Below, piece after piece: positions 26,304-36,000 of a stretch of DNA of 59,571 nt. Made by a program: the position numbers and the translations under genes. This DNA comes from Alphaproteobacteria bacterium (GTDB lineage: Bacteria > Pseudomonadota > Alphaproteobacteria > Rhizobiales > JAJFHR01), in the NCBI GenBank assembly GCA_024278055.1, contig JAJRTY010000141.1, positions 1-59,571 on the forward strand. The letters are read 5' to 3'. Each line of letters opens with the position of its first letter. Positions within the stretch are counted from its first letter, which is position 1. The notes beneath the pieces are model-generated. The model ran no database searches. It was not told where the DNA came from and was given only the letters and a program-made list of their open reading frames with translations.

Positions 26304-27620
26304 TCAGCCATAGATGTATTTAGGCAGCCACAGGGCGATTTGCGGGAATGCCAGGATTAACCCCAGGCCGATGAGTTGGATAACCATAAACTGCATCATG
26401 CCCAAATATATATCCTTGAGATCCCATTCCGGCACCACCCCTTTGAGAAAATAGGCCGATAACGCCACCGGCGGTGATAACCATGCGGTTTGCAGGTTGA
26501 CCGCCACCAGAATGCCAAACCACAGAAGGTTAATTTCCATCTTTTCAAGCAAGGGGATCAAAATGGGTACGATGATCAAAACAATTGGCACCCATTCCAA
26601 GGGCCAGCCGAGGACAAAAATCAGAGCCATGATAATGAGCAGGACCTGTATCTGTGACAAGTCCATGTCCAGCAACATCTGGGTGAGCAGCGTGGGAGTG
26701 CCAAGGCGGGAGAAAACGGCACCGAAAAAATTAGAGGCGGCAACCAGAAATAGAATCAAAACCGAAATTTCCAAAGTCTTGATCAAGGCATCCTGAAATC
26801 TGCGAAATGTCATTTTACCATAAGCTAAGGTCAAAAACAGTGCGCCAAAGGCTCCGCAGGCAGCGCCTTCTGTAGGGGTTGCCCAGCCAAAAAGAATACT
26901 GCCAAGGGCAAAGCCTACCAGAAGTGCCGGGGGAACCAGTCCGAGAAAAAACTCGCGGACGACGATTCTCCAGTCGTTGGGCTGTTCACTTTTTGGCAAA
27001 ACGGGGCCGAGAGAGGGATCAATTTTACACCTGATCAAAGCATAAGCAGTATACATGAAGGCCAGCATGACGCCGGGAATGATGGCGGCAGCAAACAAAT
27101 CCGTTACCGGAACTTCAAGCACCGGGCCCATAACTACGAGCATGATTGAGGGCGGAATTAATATGCCCAGCGTTCCACCGGCGGTAATCGTGCCGGCGGA
27201 TAATCTGACATCGTAGCCCGATGCATTCATGGTCTTTGCCGCCATGATGCCAAGGATGGTGACTGAGGCGCCAACAATACCGGTGGCGGCAGCGAAAATT
27301 GTCGAGACAAACAAAACCGCGATATAAAGTGCCCCGGATGTTCGCGACAACATCAACTGAACCGATTTAAACAATCGTTCCATCAACCCGGCCTGCTCCA
27401 TCATGATGCCCATAAAAACGAACAACGGCACCGCAGCCAGCGTTTGCTCCAGCATGACACTGTTAAATTGCAGGGTCATGAGGAAAAATACCAGATCCCC
27501 AAATCCCCAATAACCAAAACTGATACCAAGGAAAATAAGAGTGAAGGAAATGGGAAAGCCGACAAATATTGCCAGTAACATAACGGCAATCATGATCAGG
27601 CCGATCATCTCTGAAGTCAT
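26304..27620 (-). CDS. TRAP transporter large permease (DctM type)
   Basis: 438 residues with about twelve membrane helices, typical of the DctM subunit, the channel through which the substrate enters with sodium or protons. Signatures include GFPISFTLIFLGISFG, AVPLFVFMGIMMEQAG, AATGIVGASVTILGIMAAKTM and GTLGILIPPSIMLVVMG. The ATG at 27620 is chosen over a GTG at 27629: AGGTGG lies just upstream and ATGA overlaps the small-permease stop, implying translational coupling. Overall it resembles the COG4664 branch (mannitol or chloroaromatic type names in databases), but this does not define the substrate. Confidence 0.93.
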   Translation of the reverse strand: MTSEMIGLIMIAVMLLAIFVGFPISFTLIFLGISFGYWGFGDLVFFLMTLQFNSVMLEQTLAAVPLFVFMGIMMEQAGLMERLFKSVQLMLSRTSGALYIAVLFVSTIFAAATGIVGASVTILGIMAAKTMNASGYDVRLSAGTITAGGTLGILIPPSIMLVVMGPVLEVPVTDLFAAAIIPGVMLAFMYTAYALIRCKIDPSLGPVLPKSEQPNDWRIVVREFFLGLVPPALLVGFALGSILFGWATPTEGAACGAFGALFLTLAYGKMTFRRFQDALIKTLEISVLILFLVAASNFFGAVFSRLGTPTLLTQMLLDMDLSQIQVLLIIMALIFVLGWPLEWVPIVLIIVPILIPLLEKMEINLLWFGILVAVNLQTAWLSPPVALSAYFLKGVVPEWDLKDIYLGMMQFMVIQLIGLGLILAFPQIALWLPKYIYG

Positions 27621-28231
27621 ATAGGCCACCTGTTATTTTTTATGGCATAGATACATTTCAGAAATTCAGAAATGCCTTGAATGATGAGCAATGCGGCACC
27701 CAGAGGCATGGCGGTGCGTACCGGCGCTACCGGTGCCATCCAGGCGGTATCCATGGAAAGCTCCCACCTGATCCAGGCAACGCTGGCGTAATCGTATGAA
27801 ACCAGAAAGAAAAAAAACATCGCCGGAAAAAAGAAGATGATATACAGGACCGCATCAACAAGGGCCTGATTTCTGGGTCGCCACAGGCGGTAGAGAAAGT
27901 CAGCGCGAATATGGACGCCGCGCAAAAGAGCGTAGGCGGCGCCAACCATAAACATGCCACCGGAAACCATGCGACTGATGTCATAGGCCCAGTCCGTGGG
28001 GGCGATAAACAGCTTGCGGACGACAACTTCGTAAACCATCGCCAGCATTAATGGCACCAGTAGCCAGCAGGCGATACGACCGATCCACAAACTCGAGGTA
28101 TCAATGATAAAAATGGTGCGACGCATCCAGTCCGGCATATCATCGGGAAGGTCATCAGGAGCAGCAGAACGCCGTTCAGCAATCATCTCATCGGATATAT
28201 CGAGTTTGGATATATCTACATCATCGCCCAC
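27617..28231 (-). CDS. TRAP transporter small permease (DctQ type) with acidic N-terminal extension
   Basis: About 204 residues from a GTG at 28231, which has AAGGGGG seven bases upstream. A TTG at 28264 would add eleven residues. Four membrane helices, with WIGRIACWLLVPLMLAMVYEVVVRK and YDISRMVSGGMFMVGAAYALLRGVHIRADFLY in fragments, match DctQ, which clamps the large permease to the binding protein. The first 40 or so residues are acidic and probably cytosolic (ending PDDLPDDMPDWMRR), longer than in most DctQ proteins. The gene lies between the binding-protein gene and dctM. Confidence 0.88.
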   Translation of the reverse strand: MGDDVDISKLDISDEMIAERRSAAPDDLPDDMPDWMRRTIFIIDTSSLWIGRIACWLLVPLMLAMVYEVVVRKLFIAPTDWAYDISRMVSGGMFMVGAAYALLRGVHIRADFLYRLWRPRNQALVDAVLYIIFFFPAMFFFFLVSYDYASVAWIRWELSMDTAWMAPVAPVRTAMPLGAALLIIQGISEFLKCIYAIKNNRWPI

Positions 28232-28325
28232 GAAATCGCCCCCTTCAATGGATATTGGACCCAACAGTCTGGTCGTATTATTCAGGTTATCGGTATTTTA
28301 GCTGAAACTGCAAATGGAATTCACA

Positions 28326-28378
28326 TCAACTCAAAGGGTGCGGTGGAAGACCATGGATATCTCCCACCGCAGAGTTGA
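28326..28378 (-). promoter_or_regulatory. intercistronic hairpin between binding-protein and permease genes
   Basis: TGCGGTGG (28339-28346) pairs with CCACCGCA (28364-28371), and outside it TCAACTC (28326-28332) pairs with GAGTTGA (28372-28378). There is no U-tract, so an RNA-stabilising or processing hairpin is more likely than full termination. It could raise binding-protein expression over the permeases. Confidence 0.5.
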
Positions 28379-28397
28379 GCCAGTGACTGGCTGCAGA

Positions 28398-29516
28398 TTA
28401 CTTCTTGTTCCTGTTTGCAAAGGCCATTCCGAGCTTTGCATTGGATGTTTGGGCGCCGGCCCAGAAAGGTACGGCGATTTCAGCAAAGGCTTTTTGCGAA
28501 TCCCATACTTTCTTAAAGAAGGCGTTGTTTGCGGAATTTTTTTCCAAAGATGCTTTTGCGGCTGCCATATATTGCGGGAAATAATCAGCCGGCGTATCTT
28601 TCAAAATCACGCCTTTTTCTTCAGTAAGGACTTTCAGCGCTTTACCGTTCTCATAAATCCGGTAGGCCAGAGATTTCATCAAAGACGCATTCGCTGCAAC
28701 TTCGATGGCCTTTTGCTGCTGGGGTGTCAGTTTTTTGAAAACATCGCCATTGAAATAAATGTCGGCATTAACAACAACCTGATGCAGACCCTGGAGATAG
28801 TAGTATTTGAGAACCTTATAAAAACCAAATACCAGATCCGGCTTGGGACAGCACCACTCGGCGGCATCAATCACACCTTTTTCAAGTGCTGGCAGAATAT
28901 CGCCACCACCCATGGCAACGGAAGCCACGCCGATGTCCTTGTAGGTCTGGCCGGGAATTCCCGGAGGAGTGCGGAAGCGGTATTTGCGGAAATCATCCAT
29001 TGAGTTGATGGGTTCTTTGAACCAGCCAAGCGCTTCGGGGCCTACTGGCTGCAACATGAAGCCTTTGATATTAACGCCCATTTCGTCCCATAGATCATCA
29101 TAAAGCTCTTTGCCGCCAGCATAAAGGAACCATGAAAGAAAGGCGATATTGTCGATACCGACACCAGCACCTGCAACCGGTGAGCCAAACAGCATGGCGG
29201 CGGGATGTTTGCCCGACCAGTAATGTGTCCAGGCAAAGCCGGCCTCAATGAGACCTTTGTCAACAGCATCAAGAGTTTCCTTGACGCCGACCACTGCACC
29301 GGCCGGCAAAACCTCAATAATGACCTCACCGTTGGTCAGGTCCAAAACGTCTTTGGCAAACTCTTTGAGCATTGTTACTTCGTCAGCTTTTGACGGTATC
29401 ACTGACTGAACGCGGATTGTCACTTTCTGAGCCTGGGCGATGCCCGGCGCAGCTACCATAACGGCGGTTATAGTGAGCGCCATTATGCCCAAGACAAACT
29501 TCTTCAACATCTCCAT
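28398..29516 (-). CDS. TRAP transporter periplasmic substrate-binding protein (DctP type)
   Basis: 372 residues with a Sec signal peptide (VLGIMALTITAVMVAAPGIAQA). The mature part has the DctP fold: IRVQSVIPSKADEVTMLKEFA, AGAVVGVKETLDAVDKG, the substrate-carboxylate Arg segment YRFRTPPGIPGQTYKDIG, GGGDILPALEKGVIDAAEWCCP and YYLQGLHQ. The pattern resembles proteins that bind 2-oxo acids or aromatic or sugar-alcohol-type ligands (COG4663 branch). The ligand is not determined here. A strong AGGGAGGA precedes the ATG. It is the first gene of the TRAP operon, under a LacI-type operator. Confidence 0.92.
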   Translation of the reverse strand: MEMLKKFVLGIMALTITAVMVAAPGIAQAQKVTIRVQSVIPSKADEVTMLKEFAKDVLDLTNGEVIIEVLPAGAVVGVKETLDAVDKGLIEAGFAWTHYWSGKHPAAMLFGSPVAGAGVGIDNIAFLSWFLYAGGKELYDDLWDEMGVNIKGFMLQPVGPEALGWFKEPINSMDDFRKYRFRTPPGIPGQTYKDIGVASVAMGGGDILPALEKGVIDAAEWCCPKPDLVFGFYKVLKYYYLQGLHQVVVNADIYFNGDVFKKLTPQQQKAIEVAANASLMKSLAYRIYENGKALKVLTEEKGVILKDTPADYFPQYMAAAKASLEKNSANNAFFKKVWDSQKAFAEIAVPFWAGAQTSNAKLGMAFANRNKK

Positions 29517-29597
29517 AAATCTATCCTCCCTGTGTTACCCTCTTGGTCATTTGTGCCATTAGGATTTTGTGCCTGTATATTTTGTGACCGATCCCCG

Positions 29598-29627
29598 ATA
29601 ACAGCTTTCACACAAGCGATATGTAAA
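29598..29627 (-). promoter_or_regulatory. candidate promoter of the TRAP operon
   Basis: On the minus strand TTTACA (29627-29622) and TGTTAT (29603-29598) are 18 bases apart. The -35 lies inside the LacI-type operator, so repressor binding would block it. The match to consensus is fair, and no transcription start can be proved. Confidence 0.45.
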
Positions 29628-29635
29628 CGTTATCA
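29622..29635. promoter_or_regulatory. LacI-family operator O1
   Basis: TGTAAACGTTATCA is a near-perfect palindrome with the central CG typical of LacI/GalR operators. It overlaps the candidate -35 of the TRAP operon. A very similar site is 290 bases away at 29912. Confidence 0.75.
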
Positions 29636-29731
29636 TTTTTTTCAGTCTGATCAAGCATATGAACTGAAAAAGAATTGAAAAAATTCCGGTTACACCAAGA
29701 AAAAATCAACTATCATATTGTATTTAAAATA

Positions 29732-29772
29732 AAAAACTGGGTTTCAATCGAATTGAAATAAACTCAGTTTTT
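29732..29772. terminator. bidirectional hairpin with T-tracts between divergent promoters
   Basis: AAAAACTGGGTTT (29732-29744) pairs with AAACTCAGTTTTT (29760-29772) with one mismatch, and the inner TTTCAAT-CGA-ATTGAAA extends the stem. Flanking A and T runs give U-tracts in both directions. It could be a bidirectional terminator, insulator or protein-binding site. Confidence 0.45.
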
Positions 29773-29900
29773 GACTTTCGAAAGATTGAATATCCTGAAA
29801 ACAGCGAATTCTGCGACCCAAAACCCTTCATCAAGCCGGTAAAAAGGGAAAGGTTTTATGGCAGAATCAAAATTTTCTAGCGTTAAAATGCGGTTCGGGC

Positions 29901-29906
29901 TTGACA
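29901..29906 (+). promoter_or_regulatory. candidate -35 of the GMC dehydrogenase promoter
   Basis: A perfect TTGACA with operator O2 starting 6 bases downstream, inside the promoter spacer. The -10 is poorly defined (A-rich sequence near 29922-29930). The arrangement suggests repression by a LacI-type protein. Confidence 0.5.
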
Positions 29907-29911
29907 GGAAT

Positions 29912-29925
29912 TGAAAACGTTTACA
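29912..29925. promoter_or_regulatory. LacI-family operator O2
   Basis: TGAAAACGTTTACA, a 14-bp near-palindrome with central CG, sits within the spacer of the GMC promoter and differs from O1 at only three positions. The LacI regulator encoded at 31757-32791 is the obvious candidate ligand. Confidence 0.78.
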
Positions 29926-30023
29926 AAAATACAGGAAATTCGAGCAGTTTTTCCGGAGATGGGGTGTGGTGCCTTATCGTTGCTAAATACTGCAACCCGA
30001 TTTTGACGAGGTAATTGACAGAT

Positions 30024-31634
30024 ATGCATCCCGATTCAGACTTTCAGGCAGATTATGTCATAATTGGTGCGGGCTCTGCCGGGTGCGTGCTGGCCAACAG
30101 ATTGTCGAAAGACCCTAAAAACAAGGTGATCCTGCTCGAGGCCGGTGGCCGAGATATCAGCCCGTGGATTCACATTCCAGTCGGCTATTTCAAGAATATG
30201 CACAATCCCAAAGTCGACTGGTGTTATCAGACCGAACCCGATGCGGGGCTCAATGGCAGACGCATCCTGTGGCCACGCGGCAAGGTTTTGGGCGGGTCAA
30301 GCTCTCTTAACGGATTGCTGTACGTGCGTGGTAACAAAACCGATTATGACCATTGGCGCCAATTGGGAAACAGCGGCTGGTCTTTTGATGATGTGCTGCC
30401 ATATTTCAAGAGTGGAGAAGACCAGGAGCGCGGAGAAGATAGATTCCACGGCACCGGTGGACCGCTGGCTGTGAGCAATGGTGGGCATGTGGGCGAATTA
30501 TGTGAGCTTTATCTGGCAGCCGCCAAAGAAGCCGGCATTCGAGAAAATAATGATTTTAACGGGGCCGAACAGGAAGGTGTCGGGTTTTTCCAGGTAACGG
30601 TTCGCAATGGTTTGAGATGTTCCAGCGCTTCGGGATTTTTACGTCCGGCAAAAAAACGGCCTAACCTCAAAATAATTACCAATGCACATGTAAAAAAAAT
30701 AAGGATTGAGAATAACAAGGTTGGCGGCGTGGTCTTTGATCACAAGGGCGAGGAGAAGTTTGCCTCAGCAAACGCCGAAGTGATTTTGAGTGCGGGTGCT
30801 ATTGGATCACCTCAGGTTTTGAAACTTTCAGGAGTTGGGCCGGGAGAAGAACTTAAAAAATTCGGCCTGAACGTTGAACACGAACTTAAAGGCGTGGGGG
30901 AAAACCTGCAGGACCATTTGCAGGTCAGGCTGGTTTACAAAATCAACCGGCCAATTTGTGTCAATGACGAAGTTAATAATCTCATTGGCAAAGCTATTGC
31001 AGGGATACAGTTTGGCCTGTTTCGCTCAGGGCCGCTGTCACTGGCGGCAAGCCAGGTAGCGGTTTTTGCCAAAGTTGATCCCGAAGCCGTTGCCCCGGAC
31101 ATACAGTTTCACTTCCAGCCGTTCAGTGCCGACAAGCCCGGTGAGGGGTTGCACAAGTTTTCCGCCTTTACCTCATCAATCTGCCAGTTACGGCCAGAAA
31201 GTCGCGGCTCCATTAATCTGACATCTCCTGACCCCTATGCCTACCCGGCGATTTATGCCAATTATCTGTCTAAATCAAAGGATCAGGAAATCGTTGTTGG
31301 CGGAATGAAACTCGCACGCAAAATTGCCCATACCAAAACCCTGTCCGGGCTGATAACGGAAGAATATTTACCAGGTGTGGATATTCAAAGTGATGAAGAA
31401 CTGCTCGAAGCTGCGCGCAATATCAGCCAGACGATTTATCATCCCGTCGGAACCTGCAAAATGGGAAATGATGCCACAAGCGTTGTTGACGACAGATTGA
31501 AAGTCCACGGACTGTCAGGCCTGCGCGTGGCTGATGCCTCAATCATGCCGAGCCTGGTTTCCGGCAACACCAATGCGCCCACTATCATGATTGCCGAAAA
31601 GGCCAGCGCCATGATTCTGGAAGATAATCGTTAA
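30024..31634 (+). CDS. GMC-family FAD-dependent oxidoreductase (choline dehydrogenase-like)
   Basis: 536 residues from the ATG at 30024; a TTG at 30015 in frame is less likely. Features: FAD-binding [19 protein letters not shown] near residue 10, GMC signature 1 region [18 protein letters not shown], signature 2 region [17 protein letters not shown], active-site His in [11 protein letters not shown], and the closing [19 protein letters not shown] enzymes oxidise alcohols, sugar alcohols or choline to aldehydes using FAD and usually pass electrons to the respiratory chain. The substrate is not readable. Divergence from a TRAP operon and shared LacI-type operators suggest it oxidises the imported compound. 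Confidence 0.92.
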   Translation: MHPDSDFQADYVIIGAGSAGCVLANRLSKDPKNKVILLEAGGRDISPWIHIPVGYFKNMHNPKVDWCYQTEPDAGLNGRRILWPRGKVLGGSSSLNGLLYVRGNKTDYDHWRQLGNSGWSFDDVLPYFKSGEDQERGEDRFHGTGGPLAVSNGGHVGELCELYLAAAKEAGIRENNDFNGAEQEGVGFFQVTVRNGLRCSSASGFLRPAKKRPNLKIITNAHVKKIRIENNKVGGVVFDHKGEEKFASANAEVILSAGAIGSPQVLKLSGVGPGEELKKFGLNVEHELKGVGENLQDHLQVRLVYKINRPICVNDEVNNLIGKAIAGIQFGLFRSGPLSLAASQVAVFAKVDPEAVAPDIQFHFQPFSADKPGEGLHKFSAFTSSICQLRPESRGSINLTSPDPYAYPAIYANYLSKSKDQEIVVGGMKLARKIAHTKTLSGLITEEYLPGVDIQSDEELLEAARNISQTIYHPVGTCKMGNDATSVVDDRLKVHGLSGLRVADASIMPSLVSGNTNAPTIMIAEKASAMILEDNR

Positions 31635-31655
31635 AAGTTTCAATGTTTTTTTAGC

Positions 31656-31739
31656 CCTGAAGCCAGCCCGCTCCCCCGCCCAACCACCCCCAGGGTATCC
31701 TTATCGGATGGTTGGGCGGGGGAGCGGGCTGGCTTCAGG
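31656..31739. repeat. perfect 31-bp palindromic element
   Basis: The left arm (31656-31686, starting CCTGAAGCCAGCCCGCTCCC) is the exact reverse complement of the right arm (31709-31739) around a 22-base loop. It lies between the convergent GMC and LacI genes. No U-tract follows on either strand, so it is more like a dispersed palindromic repeat than an ordinary terminator, though it would block read-through. Confidence 0.8.
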
Positions 31740-31756
31740 CTTGTCAGATCAAAGGC

Positions 31757-32791
31757 TCAGCGTCGCGGTGCAGCCGTTGATTCGCGTATGCGTAATGTCG
31801 CCTTGAGTTCGATCTTTTCAGGGGATTTATCGGCAGAATTCAGGCGGTTTAACAATGAAGTGGCGGCCAGCTCACCCATTTCATAAAAGGGCACACTCAT
31901 GGTGGTAAGCGATGGGGTTACATGGCTGCCAATGCTTAAACCATCTATCCCGGCAATAGAAAGATCGCCAGGCACGTTGATGTTGCTGCGCTGGCATTGA
32001 AAAATTGCACCGCAGGCGAGGATATCATTTCCGCAAATTATGGCGGTTGGCTTGGGCTGGCGCTGCATCAGGGTTCGCAAAGCTGCACGCCCGGCCTCAA
32101 GCGTATAGGGGCATTCGAGATACTGTTCGGCATTAAAGTGCAGGCCGTTTCGCGACAGGCCGGACTTAATCCCCTGGACACGCGCCCGGGCGCGATCATT
32201 ATCTGTGGTGATGCCGGCGATAATGGCGATACGCTCATGGCCGAGCTGGGCCAGATGATCGACGATGGTTTCGCCTGCGCGCCAATTATCGAAACCAACA
32301 TTGGGATGTTTGAGGCGGTCGTCGTATGAATAGGTATTGACGTAGGGTTTGTCGCTGTTTTCAAGCAGATCATAAACCTCTTGCGCGCGCTGGTTTCCTA
32401 CCAGCAAAATTCCATCGACGCCGCGGATCAGCAATGTGCGCACTTCTTCGGCTTCTTGTTCAAGATTGTAATTGGAGCTGGCCAGCAGGAGCGTGTATTT
32501 ATTCTCCTGTAATTTGGTTTGCAGGCCGCGCAGCAGGGTTGAAAAAATCGCATTGTCAATGGTGGGGACAATGGCGCCTATGGTCATGGTGCGGCGCTGC
32601 ACCAGGGCGCGGGCATTGCCATCGGGAACGTATCCCAATTCGGCAATGGCGATCTCAATCTTCTGGCGCAGAACCGGGCGCACCATTTCAGGTGTGTTGA
32701 TGGCTCTTGAGACAGTGGCGATGGAAACCTCGGCAAGTCGTGCAACATCACGCACGCTCATACGTCGGGTGGATTTTTTCTCTACCTGCAC
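31757..32791 (-). CDS. LacI-family transcriptional repressor
   Basis: 344 residues from a GTG at 32791. An ATG at 32761 would shorten it by ten residues and still keep the DNA-binding domain. The N-terminal helix-turn-helix VRDVARLAEVSIATVSRAIN and hinge helix (GYVPDGNARAL) are followed by a periplasmic-binding-protein-like effector domain (IGAIVPTIDNAIFSTLLRGLQ, LGHERIAIIAG, PTAIICGNDILACGA, LTTMSVPFYEMGELA). It probably represses the TRAP operon and GMC gene through the two TGNAAACG-type sites upstream of them. The effector is likely the imported substrate or a metabolite of it. Confidence 0.92.
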   Translation of the reverse strand: MQVEKKSTRRMSVRDVARLAEVSIATVSRAINTPEMVRPVLRQKIEIAIAELGYVPDGNARALVQRRTMTIGAIVPTIDNAIFSTLLRGLQTKLQENKYTLLLASSNYNLEQEAEEVRTLLIRGVDGILLVGNQRAQEVYDLLENSDKPYVNTYSYDDRLKHPNVGFDNWRAGETIVDHLAQLGHERIAIIAGITTDNDRARARVQGIKSGLSRNGLHFNAEQYLECPYTLEAGRAALRTLMQRQPKPTAIICGNDILACGAIFQCQRSNINVPGDLSIAGIDGLSIGSHVTPSLTTMSVPFYEMGELAATSLLNRLNSADKSPEKIELKATLRIRESTAAPRR

Positions 32792-33018
32792 TGATCCAAA
32801 CCATTCGTTGTTGTTATCGGGATGATTTTGTCTTCAAGTTACAATTATAATAGAATTAAGAGTTTTTGAACCATAATCGTGCTGTGAACGACTGCCTAAG
32901 CCTGTTTGCGCTTGAAAAGGTAAATAAGTGCAGTCACAGTCGAGGGGTTCCGATTCGAATATTAAATCGCGAACTACCCTTGGTATTTGCCCTCACCCCC
33001 AGCGCGGAAGGTATCCCC

Positions 33019-36000
33019 ATGGACAAAGGTAGTAATCGTTTCAAAAAATTACTGGCCAGCGTAAACAGAAAACTGGAAAAATCATCCAAGGCCAACGGCG
33101 GGCTTGCATCTTTCGCCCGCCATTTCTTTGCCAACGGAAATGAGGATGATTTTATTGATTACACGCCTGAAGAAATTGCCGCAATAGCGCGCTCGGCCTT
33201 CGAGTTTCGCAAGCAAAGGCAGGTGGGTAAAAGCAAAATTCGGATTTTCAATCCCGAAAAGAAACAAAATGGCTGGGGCGGTCCACACACGGTCATCGAG
33301 ATTCTTAACGATGATATGCCGTTTTTAGTCGATTCTGTTCTCGATGAACTGGCGGAGAGTGCAATACCCATTGTCATGCTTCTGCACCCGGTGGAAAAAA
33401 TTACGCGTCTGGCCAAAACCGGTGACATTGCCGGGCCAGGCAAGGGGTCGAATGAAGTCAGGGAAAGCTTCATCCATGTTCATGTGGAACGTATCGGCAG
33501 TAAAACCAGGCGTGAAAACCTGCTCAAACGCCTGGAAGCTGTCCTTAAGGAAGTTCGGCTGGCGGTTATTGACTGGACGGCTATGCTTGACCGGCTCAAT
33601 AAAGTTATCGATGAATACAAGCAGGTGCCACCGCCGATACCGGTTGATGAACTTGCTGAATCCCTGGAGTTTTTAAACTGGCTCATTGACGGCCATTTCA
33701 CCTTTCTCGGCATCCGGCAATATACCTTTGAAGGTGGTGCGGAAACAGGTGATCTGGTGGCGATGAAAAGAACATCGCTGGGAATTTTGCGCGATTCAAG
33801 TGTAGAGGTTTTGCGCCGGGCCGGCAAAATGGTGTCAATGACACCTGAAGTGAGAGAATTCCTACAGGACCCCGCACCGTTAATCATTGCCAAAGCCAAT
33901 GTTAAAGCCAAAGTCCATCGCCGCACTCATATGGATTATATCGGCATAAAAATGTTTGACGACAAAGGCAGGCTTAAAGGTGAACTCAGAGTGATCGGGC
34001 TTTTCACTTCTGTAGCTTACACAAGAAGCGTCAAGGCTATTCCAATATTGCGCAGGAAAGCCTTGCGCATGATTGATGCAAGTGGCGTTGGGCGTGATGG
34101 CCACAGCGGCAAGGCGCTGCTGAATATACTGGAAAATTATCCCCGCGATGAACTGTTCCAAATAGATGATGAAACATTGTTGCAAAATGCGCTTGGCATG
34201 TTGCGCCTGAGTGACCGGCCGCGCACGGCTGTGTTTGTGCGCAAAGACAAGTTTGATCGCTATGTTTCCGCTTTGGTGTTTGTGCCGCGCGAACGCTTTA
34301 ATACCGATGTGCGGGTAAAAATCGGCAATTTCCTGGCCGAGGCCTATGATGGCCGTGTGTCTGCCCATTACACTTCATATCCCGAAGGAACCCTCACCCG
34401 CATTCAATATATTATCGGCCGAAACGAAGACGAAACACCTTCGCCCGATATCGCAGAAATGGAAGTGGCGATAGAAGGTTTGACCCGGACCTGGTCCGAC
34501 AATCTTATTGCCGCGATCAAAGCCAGCGAAAGTGGCGCTGCTGCGCGCGCGTTGATAAAAAAATATGCAGAAGCATTTTCGCCTGCCTATCAGGACGCAT
34601 TTTCGCCTGCCCAGGGTCTTGCTGATATCGGGCGCATGGAAGACCTTGGTGATATTGGTGGCCTGTCGATTGAATTTGGCACCAATGTGCAGGCGGATGA
34701 AGACACTAATATCCGATTGAAACTATACCATTGCGGCGGGCCAATTCCGCTCAGTGACCGTTTGCCAATTCTGGAAAAAATGGATTTTCGCGCCATCAAT
34801 GAGCGCTCATATAAAATCACCCGGGGTGAAGGCTCATCTCGCGATGATGTGTGGGTGCATGACATTATTCTGCAACATGTAACGGGGCAGAAAATACATC
34901 TCGAAAAGCTCAAAGACCCGCTGGAAGCGTGCTTTATGGCAGTCTGGAACGGGCAGGCTGAAAACGACGGCTATAACGCACTGGTTCTCAACCAGGGTTT
35001 TGGCTGGCGCGATGTGGCAATGCTGCGCGCCTATGGTAAATATCTGCGCCAGGTCGGTGTTGGCTTTTCCCAGACCTATATGGCGGCAACGCTTGTTAAT
35101 CATGGCGCAATTGCAGCCTGGCTGGTGGATCTGTTTCATACCAGATTTGCCATCCGCCAGGGTCGCGGTAAAACGTATAACAAGACGCGTGAAACCTCTA
35201 TTCTGTCTCAGATAGAAAATGCTCTTGGTGATGTTTCCAGCCTCGATGAAGATCGCATTATTCGGCATTTTTCCAATGTTATCACGGTGAGTCTAAGGAC
35301 CAATTTTTACCAGATCGGCGAAGATGGACTTCCCAAGCCCACCATTGCGTTCAAACTTGACAGCAAGGCCGTTGACGGACTGCCCGAACCCCGGCCCTAT
35401 GCCGAGATATTTGTTTATTCACCTGATGTTGAAGGTATTCACATGCGCTTTGGCAAAATTGCGCGGGGGGGGTTGCGGTGGTCGGATCGGCCTGAGGATT
35501 TCAGAACCGAGGTTTTGGGTCTGGTTAAAGCGCAACAGGTTAAAAATGCGGTGATTGTACCGGTTGGCTCGAAAGGCGGATTTGTTCCTAAAAAGCTGCC
35601 GCATGCAGGCTCACGGGAGGAAATTCAGGCAGAAGCCATCCGTTGTTACAAGCTGTTTATTTCAAATTTGCTCGACCTTACCGATAATCTCGACGGAAAA
35701 AAGCTCCTGCCACCTGCCAAAGTTGTTCGTCATGATGGTGATGATCCTTATCTTGTGGTTGCTGCCGACAAGGGCACGGCAACGTTTTCAGACATTGCCA
35801 ATGGTATTTCTGAAGCCCGAGGGTTCTGGCTTGGTGATGCTTTCGCCTCGGGTGGATCAGCGGGTTATGATCACAAGAAAATGGGCATTACCGCGCGTGG
35901 TGGCTGGGAAGCGGTCAAGCGTCATTTCCGCGAAATGAATATTGATTGCCAGAGCACGCCATTTACGGTTATCGGTGTCGGCGATATGTCGGGAGATGTG

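Larger units (their letters stand above)
29517..30023. other. 507-bp divergent regulatory region between TRAP and GMC genes
   Basis: No gene is visible. The region is AT-rich in its middle and holds two LacI-type operators (29622-29635 and 29912-29925), a candidate promoter on each strand, and a central long hairpin (29732-29772) that could insulate the two divergent transcripts. Confidence 0.75.

Noticed and set aside
31656-31739. Simple Rho-independent terminator
   Set aside because: The stem is perfect, but a T-run follows on neither strand; the T-run near 31644-31652 precedes the stem on the plus strand.
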